From Martelella mediterranea DSM 17316 (GTDB taxonomy: Bacteria; Pseudomonadota; Alphaproteobacteria; Rhizobiales; Rhizobiaceae), in contig NZ_CP020330.1 in NCBI RefSeq assembly GCF_002043005.1, positions 3,986,001-4,050,000 on the forward strand: a DNA stretch of 64,000 nucleotides, written 5' to 3'. This document shows, one piece after another, positions 44,565 to 53,617 of the stretch. Made by a program: the position numbers and the translations under genes. A model generated the notes under the pieces. That model ran no database searches, had not been told where the DNA came from, and saw only the letters and a list, made by a program, of their open reading frames with translations. Every line of letters starts with the position of its first letter. The first letter of the stretch is position 1.

Positions 44565-45635
44565 ATGGACCACTTTTCTTACGACCTGCTTACCTGGTAC
44601 GACCGCCACCACCGCGACCTGCCCTGGCGGACCGGCCCCGGCGACCGATTGAAGGGCGAAAGAGCCGATCCCTACCATGTCTGGCTCTCCGAGATCATGC
44701 TGCAGCAGACCACGGTGCAGGCGGTAAAGGCCTATTACGAAAAATTCCTCGCCCGCTGGCCGAGGGTCGAAGACCTCGCCGCCGCCGAAACCGACGAAGT
44801 CATGGCCGCCTGGGCCGGGCTCGGTTACTACGCCCGCGCCCGCAATCTGAAGAAATGCGCCGAAACGATCGCGCGCGAGCATGGCGGCGTGTTTCCCGAC
44901 ACGCTCGAAGGGCTGAAGGCGTTGCCCGGCATCGGCGATTACACCGCCGCCGCAATCGCCGCGATCGCCTTCGACCGCCCGGAAACCGTGGTGGACGGCA
45001 ATGTCGAGCGGGTCGTCACCCGGCTTTTCGCGATCGAGACGCCGCTGCCCGCCGCCAAGCCCGAAATCCGCTCATGGACCGCCAAGCTGACGCCGCGCGA
45101 ACGGCCCGGCGATTTCGCCCAGGCGATGATGGATCTCGGCGCCACGATCTGCACGCCGAAGCGACCGGCCTGCGCGCTCTGTCCGTTCCGCGCGCACTGT
45201 CTGGCGCTGGCCAATGACGATCCCGAGCGGTTTCCGCTGAAGATGCCGAAAGCCGCACGGCCGGTGCGCCGGGGCGCGGCCTTCGTGGCCGAAACGCCGG
45301 ATGGTCGCGTGCTGCTGCGCACCCGGCCCGAAGCGGGGCTCCTGGGCGGCATGGCGGAACCGCCGACCACAGGCTGGACGGCCCGCCAGGATGGCGAGAC
45401 CGGCAGCGACGCCGCCCCCTTTGCCGCCGAGTGGAGCCATGCGGGTGAGATCACCCACGTCTTCACTCATTTCGAGCTGCGGCTTTCCGTCTGGCATGCG
45501 GTGACCTCCGAACGCCCCGTTGCGGGCGGGCGATGGGAAAGCGGGCTTGGCGAAAAAGCGCTTCCCAGTGTAATGAAGAAGGCCATTTCCAAGGCCATAC
45601 CCGATGCATTCAAACGGAGACCCCATGACCGCTGA
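44565..45635 (+). CDS. mutY: A/G-specific adenine glycosylase
   Basis: This is a 356-residue DNA repair enzyme that removes adenine mispaired with 8-oxoguanine. Glu43 in SEIMLQQTTVQ and Asp144 in VVDGNVERV are the catalytic residues, with the helix-hairpin-helix ALPGIGDYTAAAIAAIAF between them. The 4Fe-4S ligands are CTPKRPACALCPFRAHC (C-x6-C-x2-C-x5-C). The C-terminal 120 residues form the NUDIX-like recognition domain (GRVLLRTRPEAGLLGGMAEPPTTGW, THVFTHFELRLSVW). I chose the ATG at 44565; an upstream TTG would add 20 residues with no family similarity. Its last 11 bases overlap the HAD gene. Confidence 0.95.
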   Translation: MDHFSYDLLTWYDRHHRDLPWRTGPGDRLKGERADPYHVWLSEIMLQQTTVQAVKAYYEKFLARWPRVEDLAAAETDEVMAAWAGLGYYARARNLKKCAETIAREHGGVFPDTLEGLKALPGIGDYTAAAIAAIAFDRPETVVDGNVERVVTRLFAIETPLPAAKPEIRSWTAKLTPRERPGDFAQAMMDLGATICTPKRPACALCPFRAHCLALANDDPERFPLKMPKAARPVRRGAAFVAETPDGRVLLRTRPEAGLLGGMAEPPTTGWTARQDGETGSDAAPFAAEWSHAGEITHVFTHFELRLSVWHAVTSERPVAGGRWESGLGEKALPSVMKKAISKAIPDAFKRRPHDR

Positions 45636-46239
45636 AATCCGCCATATCGTCTACGACATCGGCCAGGTTCTGGTGCATTACGACCCGCTGATCCCGTTCA
45701 AGCGCATCATCCCGGACGAGGAAAAGCGGAACCGGTTCTTCGCGGAAGTCTGCACCAATGCCTGGAACCACGAACAGGATCGCGGCCGTCCCTGGACAGA
45801 AGCCGAGGCCGAGGCGATTGCCCGCCATCCGGAAGAGGCCGACAATATCCGCGCCTTCCGCGCCAACTGGGAAGAGATGATCCCCTATTGCTATGATGAT
45901 TCCGTGGCCCTGTTCCGCAAGCTCGCCGCCTCAAAGCATGATGTCACCCTGCTGACCAATTTTGCGCCCGACACCTTCACGATCTGCCGCGCGCGCTATC
46001 CGTTTCTGGAGGAAGGCCGGGGCATCACGGTTTCCGGCGAGATTGGCATGGTCAAGCCCGACCGCGACATCTTCGAGCGCCATGCCGAGACCTTCGGCCT
46101 GACGCCGGAGGCAACGCTGTTCATCGATGACAAGGCGGAAAATATCGAGGGCGCGAAAACAGCCGGATGGCACGGCATCCGCTTCATCGACGCCGCCCAG
46201 CTGGAACGCGATCTCGCCAAATACGGTATCACCGTATGA
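45625..46239 (+). CDS. HAD family hydrolase (subfamily IA, haloacid dehalogenase-like)
   Basis: This is a 204-residue HAD hydrolase. Motif I is YDIGQVLVHYD, where the usual second Asp is Gly, as in the YihX-like branch. Motif II is LLTNF, motif III the Lys of GMVKPDRDIFE, and motif IV is LFIDDKAENIEGAKTAGWHGI. A cap domain lies at about residues 18-85. The ATG at 45625 has GGAG upstream and overlaps the mutY end by 11 bases, so the two are co-transcribed. It may dephosphorylate a sugar phosphate or nucleotide; the loss of the second Asp makes a plain phosphatase assignment less certain. Confidence 0.87.
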   Translation: MTAEIRHIVYDIGQVLVHYDPLIPFKRIIPDEEKRNRFFAEVCTNAWNHEQDRGRPWTEAEAEAIARHPEEADNIRAFRANWEEMIPYCYDDSVALFRKLAASKHDVTLLTNFAPDTFTICRARYPFLEEGRGITVSGEIGMVKPDRDIFERHAETFGLTPEATLFIDDKAENIEGAKTAGWHGIRFIDAAQLERDLAKYGITV

Positions 46240-46244
46240 AAGAT

Positions 46245-46272
46245 TTCGGGCCCGGCAGGGACCGGGCCCGAA
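46245..46272. terminator. Hairpin between the HAD and ccrM genes
   Basis: TTCGGGCCCGG and CCGGGCCCGAA form a perfect 11-base stem with a 6-base loop, 5 bases after the HAD stop and between convergent genes. No T-tract follows on the plus strand, so it may be a rho-assisted or transcript-protecting hairpin. Confidence 0.6.
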
Positions 46273-46399
46273 GGATGCGTCTTATCTGGAGGTCAGGACG
46301 CCTTTTGCAGGGTTTGCCTAACAACCGATAAACGATAATGCTAAACAAATTCTATATTTAGTTGCACTCTCGCTAATATAGGTTGTATGTCGCGAGGCC

Positions 46400-47584
<1,185 letters not shown>

Positions 47585-47748
47585 TTACCAAAGCCTGAAG
47601 CCCGCGCAAAAATGTCGCGGCCCGCTTTTCCCACATCACAAGTGTATGGACATGCTGTATTCATATTTCAGGTTGTATAGAAGCTGGGATTGAAACCGCC
47701 GCCGGCACGCGCAGCTTGCGACGGCACTGTGCGTAACAGGAGATACAG

Positions 47749-49161
47749 ATGTACAAGCCCTTCATCACAGGCTTTGCAATCGCAGGCCTTCTTCTCGGCC
47801 CGGTCAGCGGCCTTGCCGCCGACGAACCCAATGATACCGCCGCCATCGCCGAGCAGGCCACCGTCTACGGCCTGCCGATGGTGGACCTCTACAAGCTGAT
47901 GTACGATCAGGCGATCGACACGGACGGTTCGCAGTTCAAGGCCCCGTTCAACACGCTGCACAATGAATCCAACGTGTTCACCCCGGCTGACACCTCGATC
48001 GTCACCCCGAACAGCGACACCCCCTATTCCGAACTGTGGATGGACCTGCGGGCCGAGCCGCTGGTGTTGTGCGTGCCGGCGGTCGACAAGGACCGCTATT
48101 ACTCGGTGATGCTGACATCGCTCTACACCTTCAATTTCGGCTATATCGGCTCGCGCGCCACCGGCAACGACGCCGCCTGTTACGCCGTGGCCGGTCCCGA
48201 CTGGAAGGCTGACGCGCCGAAGGGGATCGCCAAGGTGTTCCAGTCGGAAACCGAATTCGCGACCGCGCTTTATCGCACGCAGCTCTTCAACCCGGGCGAT
48301 ATCGACAATGTCCGCAAGGTTCAGGCCGGCTATACGGTGGAGCCGCTTTCAGCTTTCCTCGGCGAAGCAGCGCCGGCGCCCGCGCCCGCCATTGACTGGC
48401 CGGAAATCGATGACCAGTCGGCGAAGGAAAATCCCCTCGGCTACCTCGCCTTCCTGCTCCAGTTCGCGCCGGCGACCGGCCCGGCGGCCGTGGAGCAGCC
48501 GCTGCGCGAAAAATTCGCCAGTATCGGGCTGGAAGCCGGAAAGCCGTTCCCGCCGGCCGGCACCAGCGACGCCGAACTTGCGGCGATCCAGCAGGGCGTG
48601 AAGGCCGCCCGCGCCGATATCGCAAACGCGATCAAATCCATGGGCAAGATCGAAAACGGCTGGAGCGTGAGCACGGGCATTCAGGGCAACCGCGATGGCT
48701 ATGCCGGCAATTGGGGCCTGCGCGCGGCCGTCGCCGTCGCGGGCCTTCTTGCCAATGACACCGCCGAGGCGGTCTATCCGATCACCAATATCGACATCGA
48801 CCACAACAGGCTGGACGGCTCGAAATCGGATTACACCATCACCTTCAAACCTGGCGAACTGCCGCCCGCCAGCGCCTTCTGGTCGGTCACCATGTATGAC
48901 GGCAAGACCCAGCATCTCGTGCCCAACCCGATCGACCGCTATCTCATCAACGCCCCGATGCTGCCGGAGCTGACCAAGAACGCCGACGGCTCGCTCACCC
49001 TCTACATCCAGAAGGACGCGCCGACGGACCCGGCGAAAAAGGCCAACTGGCTGCCCGCGCCCGACGGGCCCTTTTATGTCGCGATGCGCATCTACTGGCC
49101 GAAACAGGCGGTGCTCGACGGCGACTGGCAACCGCCCGGGATCGTGCCCCATAAAGGCTGA
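47749..49161 (+). CDS. Exported DUF1254/DUF1214 domain protein
   Basis: This is a 470-residue exported protein with a signal peptide of about 23 residues (FITGFAIAGLLLGPVSGLAA). Residues 35-170 match DUF1254 (ATVYGLPMVDLYKLMYDQ, FNTLHNESNVFTPADTSIVTPNSDTPYSELWMDLRAEP, DKDRYYSVMLTSLYTFNFGYIG). Residues 330-460 match DUF1214 (NPIDRYLINAPMLPEL, LTLYIQKDAPTDPAKKANWLPAPDGPFYVAMRIYWP). AGGAGATACAG precedes the ATG. It stands alone between convergent and divergent neighbours. The biochemical role of this widespread family is not settled and I do not assign one. Confidence 0.88.
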   Translation: MYKPFITGFAIAGLLLGPVSGLAADEPNDTAAIAEQATVYGLPMVDLYKLMYDQAIDTDGSQFKAPFNTLHNESNVFTPADTSIVTPNSDTPYSELWMDLRAEPLVLCVPAVDKDRYYSVMLTSLYTFNFGYIGSRATGNDAACYAVAGPDWKADAPKGIAKVFQSETEFATALYRTQLFNPGDIDNVRKVQAGYTVEPLSAFLGEAAPAPAPAIDWPEIDDQSAKENPLGYLAFLLQFAPATGPAAVEQPLREKFASIGLEAGKPFPPAGTSDAELAAIQQGVKAARADIANAIKSMGKIENGWSVSTGIQGNRDGYAGNWGLRAAVAVAGLLANDTAEAVYPITNIDIDHNRLDGSKSDYTITFKPGELPPASAFWSVTMYDGKTQHLVPNPIDRYLINAPMLPELTKNADGSLTLYIQKDAPTDPAKKANWLPAPDGPFYVAMRIYWPKQAVLDGDWQPPGIVPHKG

Positions 49162-49217
49162 TACAGCAGGCGGTTGTATCTTCGCGACGCGGCCGCGATC
49201 CGTTCAGACCGGCGCGT

Positions 49218-49730
49218 TCAAGCAGACCGATGCGATCCCTCCCGGCTCATCGCCAGCAGTGCGAGCCCGACGACCGGCAGCAGGATATCGGTCCAGAACA
49301 CGACGCCGGCATTGCCCGGCGCGAAATTGTGGGAGCGCACCATATCGATCACGTGGCCGACCGCTGCCCCCCAGAGGAAGCAGGTGGGGCCGACGATCGC
49401 GGCGATCCTCAGGCCGCGATTGCCGGCAAAGGCCATGAATCCGACCACGGCGAAGCCGAGGCTTGCATAGCCGACCTCCGCCTGGAACGGGCTGTCCGCC
49501 CAGCCGATGAACGAGGCCGTCATCTTGCCGAAGAAGACATGCATGACGAAGTTGTAGAACAGCGAGACGCCGATCGAGAAGAACAGGAACCAGGCCAGCA
49601 AGGCCTCGACCACGGCGCCGTGCGGACGCGGCGGCCGCTGCGCGGCAAGCGCGATCGCCGCGGCGATGAGGCCGAAGATGAAACAGGTCAATGTGAAGTT
49701 CGAAAGCGCAAAGGTGATCGCAGCGGCCAT
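49218..49730 (-). CDS. DUF6790-like integral membrane protein
   Basis: This is a 170-residue protein with about five hydrophobic helices. Characteristic segments are LAWFLFFSIGVSLFYNFVMHVFFG, IGWADSPFQAEVGYASLGFAVVGFMAF and GPTCFLWGAAVGHVIDMVRSHNFAPGNAG. It resembles the conserved DUF6790 family of inner-membrane proteins of unknown function; the polar residues in the helices (His, Glu, Asp) could bind a metal or cofactor. I chose the ATG at 49730, preceded by GAGGGAGGG; a longer upstream frame has no ribosome site. It is convergent with the DUF1254 gene. Confidence 0.75.
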   Translation of the reverse strand: MAAAITFALSNFTLTCFIFGLIAAAIALAAQRPPRPHGAVVEALLAWFLFFSIGVSLFYNFVMHVFFGKMTASFIGWADSPFQAEVGYASLGFAVVGFMAFAGNRGLRIAAIVGPTCFLWGAAVGHVIDMVRSHNFAPGNAGVVFWTDILLPVVGLALLAMSREGSHRSA

Positions 49731-49918
49731 CCGGCCCTCCCTCTCTCCGCCGCCCAGCGCGGCGCCCGGCCCGCATGATAGCGCCGGACGGCGTATCTGG
49801 AAATCGGCTTTCGCCGCCCCGGGAACATAAACGAGGGCGCTTCGTTGGACGTGAAAGAGCCGTTTCCCGATCTCTGTGACGGACACGGCCCAAACGCCTG
49901 CAGGATTGGAGGGAAAGA

Positions 49919-50680
49919 ATGGCCGAGACCGCGAAAACCGCCAGACTTTACCGGATGGTGATGCCCGATCACATCTGCCCCTATGGCCTAAAATCCAAGG
50001 ACATGCTGGAGCGGCACGGCTATCGGGTCGAAGATCACCATCTGAAGACGCGCGAGGAAACCGATGCCTTTCAGCGCAAGCATGATGTCGAAACAACGCC
50101 GCAGACCTTTATCGAGGACGAGCGGATCGGCGGCTATGACGATCTCAGGGTATTTCTCGGCGTCGACCCGCCCAAGGAAGAGCAATCCGATACCAGCTAT
50201 CGTCCGGTGATCGCGATCTTTTCGGTCGCGGCCCTGCTCGCGCTGGGCCTTGCCCTTCACCAGTACGGCACCGTGCTGACATGGCAGACCGTGATCTGGT
50301 TCATCTCGCTCTCGATGACGATCCTCGCGATCCAGAAACTGCAGGATGTGGAACAGTTCTCGATCATGTTCCTGAATTATGATCTGCTCGCGAGACGCTT
50401 TGTACCCTATGGCAAGGTCTATCCCTATGGCGAGGCTGTTGCGGGCATCCTGATGACCGCCGGTCTGTTGCCCTGGCTCTCCGCGCCGGTGGCGCTATTT
50501 GTCGGCACGGTCGGCGCGGTCAGTGTGTTCAAGGCCGTCTATATCGACAAGCGCGAACTGAAATGCGCCTGCGTCGGCGGCAATTCGTCCGTTCCGCTGG
50601 GCTTCATCTCGCTGACCGAGAACCTGATGATGATCCTGATGGGCCTGTGGATGGGCAGCCGGTTTCTTCTGGGCGCCTGA
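49919..50680 (+). CDS. Glutaredoxin-MauE/DoxX fusion, redox-associated membrane protein
   Basis: This is a 253-residue protein. Residues 1-80 form a glutaredoxin-like domain with a single active Cys at 20 (HICPYGLKSKDMLERHGY) and the cis-Pro ETTPQTFIEDERIGGYDD. Residues 95-250 are a four-helix MauE/DoxX-type membrane domain with a cysteine pair at its C-terminal end (LKCACVGGNSSVPLGFISLTENLMMI). MauE relatives help form disulfides or cofactors in periplasmic enzymes. The fusion suggests electrons pass from the glutaredoxin domain to the membrane cysteines. GGAGGG precedes the ATG. It is convergent with the YmdB-like gene, 14 bases apart. Confidence 0.83.
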   Translation: MAETAKTARLYRMVMPDHICPYGLKSKDMLERHGYRVEDHHLKTREETDAFQRKHDVETTPQTFIEDERIGGYDDLRVFLGVDPPKEEQSDTSYRPVIAIFSVAALLALGLALHQYGTVLTWQTVIWFISLSMTILAIQKLQDVEQFSIMFLNYDLLARRFVPYGKVYPYGEAVAGILMTAGLLPWLSAPVALFVGTVGAVSVFKAVYIDKRELKCACVGGNSSVPLGFISLTENLMMILMGLWMGSRFLLGA

Positions 50681-50694
50681 GAACGCTATTCCCG

Positions 50695-51519
50695 CTACGC
50701 CCAGAACCCCGGCACCGTCTCCTCAAGCCGCGGCCCGAGCCTGAGCGGCGCGATCTTTTCCGCCAGTCCCGTGCGATCCGATATCTCGACGCCAAGCCCG
50801 CAGATGGTGGCCGGGCCGGTGGCGGCCTCGAAGCGGGACTTGTTCATTTTCGAGATGAAGCGGTTGAGCGGCTCTTCCTTGTCCATGCCGAGCGAGGAAT
50901 CGTAATCGCCGCACATGCCGGCATCCGACATGAAGCCCGTGCCGCCGTTCAAAATCTGGCAATCGGCGGTCGGCACGTGGGTGTGGGTGCCGACGACGAG
51001 GCTGGCGCGGCCATCGACGAAATGACCGAAGGCCTGCTTCTCGCTGGTCGCCTCGGCATGGAAATCGAACACAATCGCATCGGCCTCGCTTTTCAGCGGG
51101 CAAGCTTCCAGAATGGTCTCGGCGGCCTTGAATGGATCGTCCAGCTCGGGATGCATGAACACCCGGCCCATGATGTTGGCGACCAGAACCCGCGCGCCGT
51201 TTCTGGCGTAATAGAGCGATGAGCCGCGCCCAGGCGTGCCTGCCGGATAATTAGCGGGGCGCAGAAACTGCTCATGCCGGTCGGCGAAGATGATGGCGTC
51301 CTTCTGGTCCCAGACATGGTTACCGGTGGTCACCACATCGGCGCCGGCGTCGATCGTGTCCTGGAAGATCGTCTCGGTGATGCCGAAGCCGCCGGCGGCA
51401 TTCTCGCCGTTGACGATCACGAAATCGAGCTTCAGGTCGCTGATAAGGCCGGGCAATCGTTCCCACACCGCCGTGCGCCCCGTCTTGCCGACCATATCCC
51501 CCAGAAAAAGCAAACGCAT
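50695..51519 (-). CDS. YmdB family metallophosphoesterase
   Basis: This is a 274-residue calcineurin-fold phosphoesterase of the TIGR00282/YmdB family. Metal ligands are visible in MRLLFLGDMVG, VIVNGENAAGG, TTGNHVWDQ, FDFHAEATSEK and VVGTHTHVPTAD. YmdB of Bacillus hydrolyses 2',3'-cyclic nucleotides and also affects cell differentiation; here the reaction is inferred from the intact active site. Conserved DAGMCGDYDSSLGM also fits. The ATG at 51519 is near a weak ribosome site. It follows the 5-formyl-THF cyclo-ligase gene on the same strand with 105 bases between, a conserved rhizobial order. Confidence 0.92.
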   Translation of the reverse strand: MRLLFLGDMVGKTGRTAVWERLPGLISDLKLDFVIVNGENAAGGFGITETIFQDTIDAGADVVTTGNHVWDQKDAIIFADRHEQFLRPANYPAGTPGRGSSLYYARNGARVLVANIMGRVFMHPELDDPFKAAETILEACPLKSEADAIVFDFHAEATSEKQAFGHFVDGRASLVVGTHTHVPTADCQILNGGTGFMSDAGMCGDYDSSLGMDKEEPLNRFISKMNKSRFEAATGPATICGLGVEISDRTGLAEKIAPLRLGPRLEETVPGFWA

Positions 51520-51624
51520 GAAATTCCATCCTGCCGCGCGCGCCGCGCATTGGTTTTGCGCCGGTTTAGAGCCGTTGAGGCGGTCATGGCAATGATTTTA
51601 TGCCGCGAGAGGGAACGCGGCGGC

Positions 51625-52218
51625 TCAGAGGCCTTCCGGCCGATCGCCGAACCAGGCAAGCCCCGTCTCGGTGATCACGCCATCGAGCGGCATGTCATGG
51701 GCTTCGGCGGGCACTGCCGGCGCTTCCTGAAGATCGAAGGCGACGGCGATCAAAAGCGGCTTGCGGCCCTTTGCAACGAGCCGCTCGATCGCGCGGTCAT
51801 AATGGCCGGCGCCATAGCCGATGCGGTTGCCCTGCCGGTCGAACACGGAAAGCGGCATCAGCAGAATATCCGGGTCGACGATCTCCGCCTCCTCCCCCGG
51901 AGCCATTGTGCCGAAGCCGCCGGGCACAAGCTTTCCGGCGGCGGTGTGGGCGCGGAAGACGATGGTCTCGCGGTCGATGACAGCGGGAAGCGCAAGCCGC
52001 GCGCCGGCATCCTCCAGCATGTGGGCGAGCAGCGCGACATCGACTTCGGAACGGATCGGGTGATAGGCGGCAACGCACTTGCCGGCGGCAAACCGCGACA
52101 GCGCCTCGGCGCCATGGGTGGCGATCGCCAGGCTTTTCTCCTGCCGCTCGTCAACGGACAGCGCGTCGCGCCTTCTCAGGCTCGCGCTGCGCAGTTCGGG
52201 TTTTGTGAGAAGGGCCAA
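51625..52218 (-). CDS. 5-formyltetrahydrofolate cyclo-ligase
   Basis: This is a 197-residue enzyme that turns 5-formyl-THF into 5,10-methenyl-THF using ATP. The N-terminus contains LRSASLRRRDALS (basic ATP-binding helix) and CVAAYHPIRSEVDVALL. The diagnostic motif RQGNRIGYGAGHYDRAIERL covers the phosphate and Mg site. I chose the TTG at 52218 because GGGGAG stands 7 bases upstream; an upstream GTG would add 11 residues and has no such site. The gene lies immediately downstream of the 6S RNA gene, the same pair seen as ssrS-ygfA in other proteobacteria. Confidence 0.92.
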   Translation of the reverse strand: MALLTKPELRSASLRRRDALSVDERQEKSLAIATHGAEALSRFAAGKCVAAYHPIRSEVDVALLAHMLEDAGARLALPAVIDRETIVFRAHTAAGKLVPGGFGTMAPGEEAEIVDPDILLMPLSVFDRQGNRIGYGAGHYDRAIERLVAKGRKPLLIAVAFDLQEAPAVPAEAHDMPLDGVITETGLAWFGDRPEGL

Positions 52219-52269
52219 GAGAGTTCTCCCCCGGTAAGAAGTGCGGTCCACGGCGACCGATGGAATCGG

Positions 52270-52426
52270 TTGGATCCTGGGCGCCTACAGAAGTAGGTGG
52301 GCGCCATATAACCAAGCCCACGGGCCAGGTCAGGGACAGCTCCCTTAGGATCGAGTAAGGCCCCGGGGATTCGTGTTGATTCCTGTCGAGAAGCGCAGAC
52401 CGTAACTCTTATATAGAGTGTCGCAT
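52270..52426 (-). ncRNA. ssrS: 6S RNA (regulator of RNA polymerase)
   Basis: The 280-base gap between zapA and the folate cyclo-ligase gene is the conserved location of 6S RNA. The minus strand holds the expected pieces: a terminal helix from GGGGCC and GGCCCG enclosing the hairpin AGGGAGCTGTCCCT, AT-poor bulged arms on both sides, and a 3' segment GGCGCCCACCTACTTCTGTAGG typical of alphaproteobacterial copies. The RNA mimics an open promoter and binds the housekeeping holoenzyme in stationary phase. The ends given are approximate, since the promoter and processing sites cannot be fixed by eye. Confidence 0.7.
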
Positions 52427-52499
52427 CGTCCGCTGGAAGGGGGAAGCATAGCTATATTTTCGTCCGCCACCGCAGCGGTCGGCACATCAAAGGCCGCGT

Positions 52500-52865
52500 C
52501 TATTTCGACACGCCGGAGACTTTGCACGAGAGCGTCGTGATCCGCTCCGCGAGGTTCTCCAGCCTGTCGGCCAGCGCATCGGCCTCGGCCGCCCGGTTTT
52601 CGTCGGCCGAGCCGGCGGCGCGGCGCAATTCAGCAAGCTCCGCTGCATTGGCGTCCACCGCCGCCTGCAGATCGTGAAGCTCATCCATGATCATGATCCC
52701 GGCCATCACCGTCAGGCGCAGATCGCCGATCTCGCCGAAACTGCCGCGCAGGTTGGAGATATAGGAATCGAAGCGGGCGGCGAGGTCCAGCAGGTGATCC
52801 TCCTGGCCTTCCTCGCAGGCCATTCGGTAGGCCTTGCCATCGATATTGACCGTGACTTGCGCCAT
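52500..52865 (-). CDS. zapA: Cell division protein ZapA
   Basis: This is a 121-residue cytoplasmic protein. Residues 1-60 match ZapA (MAQVTVNIDGKAYRMACEEGQEDHLLDLAARFDSYISNLRG, then LRLTVMAGIMIMDELHDLQ), and the rest is a coiled coil (VDANAAELAELRRAAG and ADALADRLENLAERITTL). ZapA cross-links FtsZ protofilaments at the Z-ring. It lies 11 bases after the DUF4164 gene on the same strand, so the two form one operon with the 6S RNA downstream. Confidence 0.93.
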   Translation of the reverse strand: MAQVTVNIDGKAYRMACEEGQEDHLLDLAARFDSYISNLRGSFGEIGDLRLTVMAGIMIMDELHDLQAAVDANAAELAELRRAAGSADENRAAEADALADRLENLAERITTLSCKVSGVSK

Positions 52866-52876
52866 CTGCCTCGCCC

Positions 52877-53158
52877 CTATTTTTCGTGGGCGAGAACGGA
52901 GCGTATGGTCTCCATTGCCGCCACCAGCCGACCGGAAACCTCGCGGTTGACTTCCTCGAGCCGGTTCGCGCGGAACTGCGCCTGGTCGAGTTCGCGCGCG
53001 AGCCCCGCGCGGTCCTCATGCACGATCCGGACCTCGTTTTCGAGCTCCTCGCGGTTCTGGAGGTTTTCGGCGCGGGCGTCGAGCGCATTTTCCAATGTCG
53101 AAAATGCCTTTTCGAGCGCGCTCAGCGCCGCGTCCAACCGGTCAGTGTTTGCGACCAT
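52877..53158 (-). CDS. DUF4164 coiled-coil protein
   Basis: This is a 93-residue, almost wholly helical protein with heptad spacing throughout (DRLDAALSALEKAFSTLENA, LQNREELENEVRIVHEDR, ARELDQAQFRANRLEEVNREVS). It fits the small alphaproteobacterial DUF4164 family found immediately upstream of zapA. By position it probably assists cell division or Z-ring assembly, but no activity is known. No membrane segment or signal peptide is seen. Confidence 0.85.
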   Translation of the reverse strand: MVANTDRLDAALSALEKAFSTLENALDARAENLQNREELENEVRIVHEDRAGLARELDQAQFRANRLEEVNREVSGRLVAAMETIRSVLAHEK

Positions 53159-53617
53159 TCTTTAGAACCCCACCCCGTGATGGAATTTGACCCGGCATCT
53201 TCGACAAACCGTCGCGTCGTCGGAGCGAATCGCCAAGATGCTCTAATTATCATCATGATCTTAGGGAGAGCTAACAGCAAAGGTCAACGCAGGCCGGCAG
53301 TTGTCAATAGGAAACTTGGTCCGCCGGCCGACATTCACGATTTGCCGCGGGACACCTTTCGCCCGGCCAATGCGACAGAGCCGCAAAGCCCGCAAAACTT
53401 GCCGATTAAGCGGTGGCAGGCCCGTATGAAATGGTGTAGGGTCGCGGCGTTTTCCGGGCAAGGGGGCGCCTGCGGACGGCCGCCCTGATTGGCCGGATCA
53501 ACATAATAGTTTTCGCGGCAGCATTGCCGTCCGGCGATTTCGCCGGTAATCCGTCGACCAGTGTCACTCCCGAAGACCGATGTCATTCCCACAGACTCAA
53601 GAAAAGCGAAGAAGAAC
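53159..53617. other. Intergenic region upstream of tkt, no gene seen
   Basis: About 460 bases separate the divergent DUF4164 and tkt genes. I see no supported coding frame, RNA gene or strong dyad. The stretch contains an AT-rich patch (AACATAATAGTTTTCGC near 53499-53515) and a GACTC site (GANTC) near 53595 that CcrM would methylate, both plausible parts of the tkt promoter. Confidence 0.45.
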
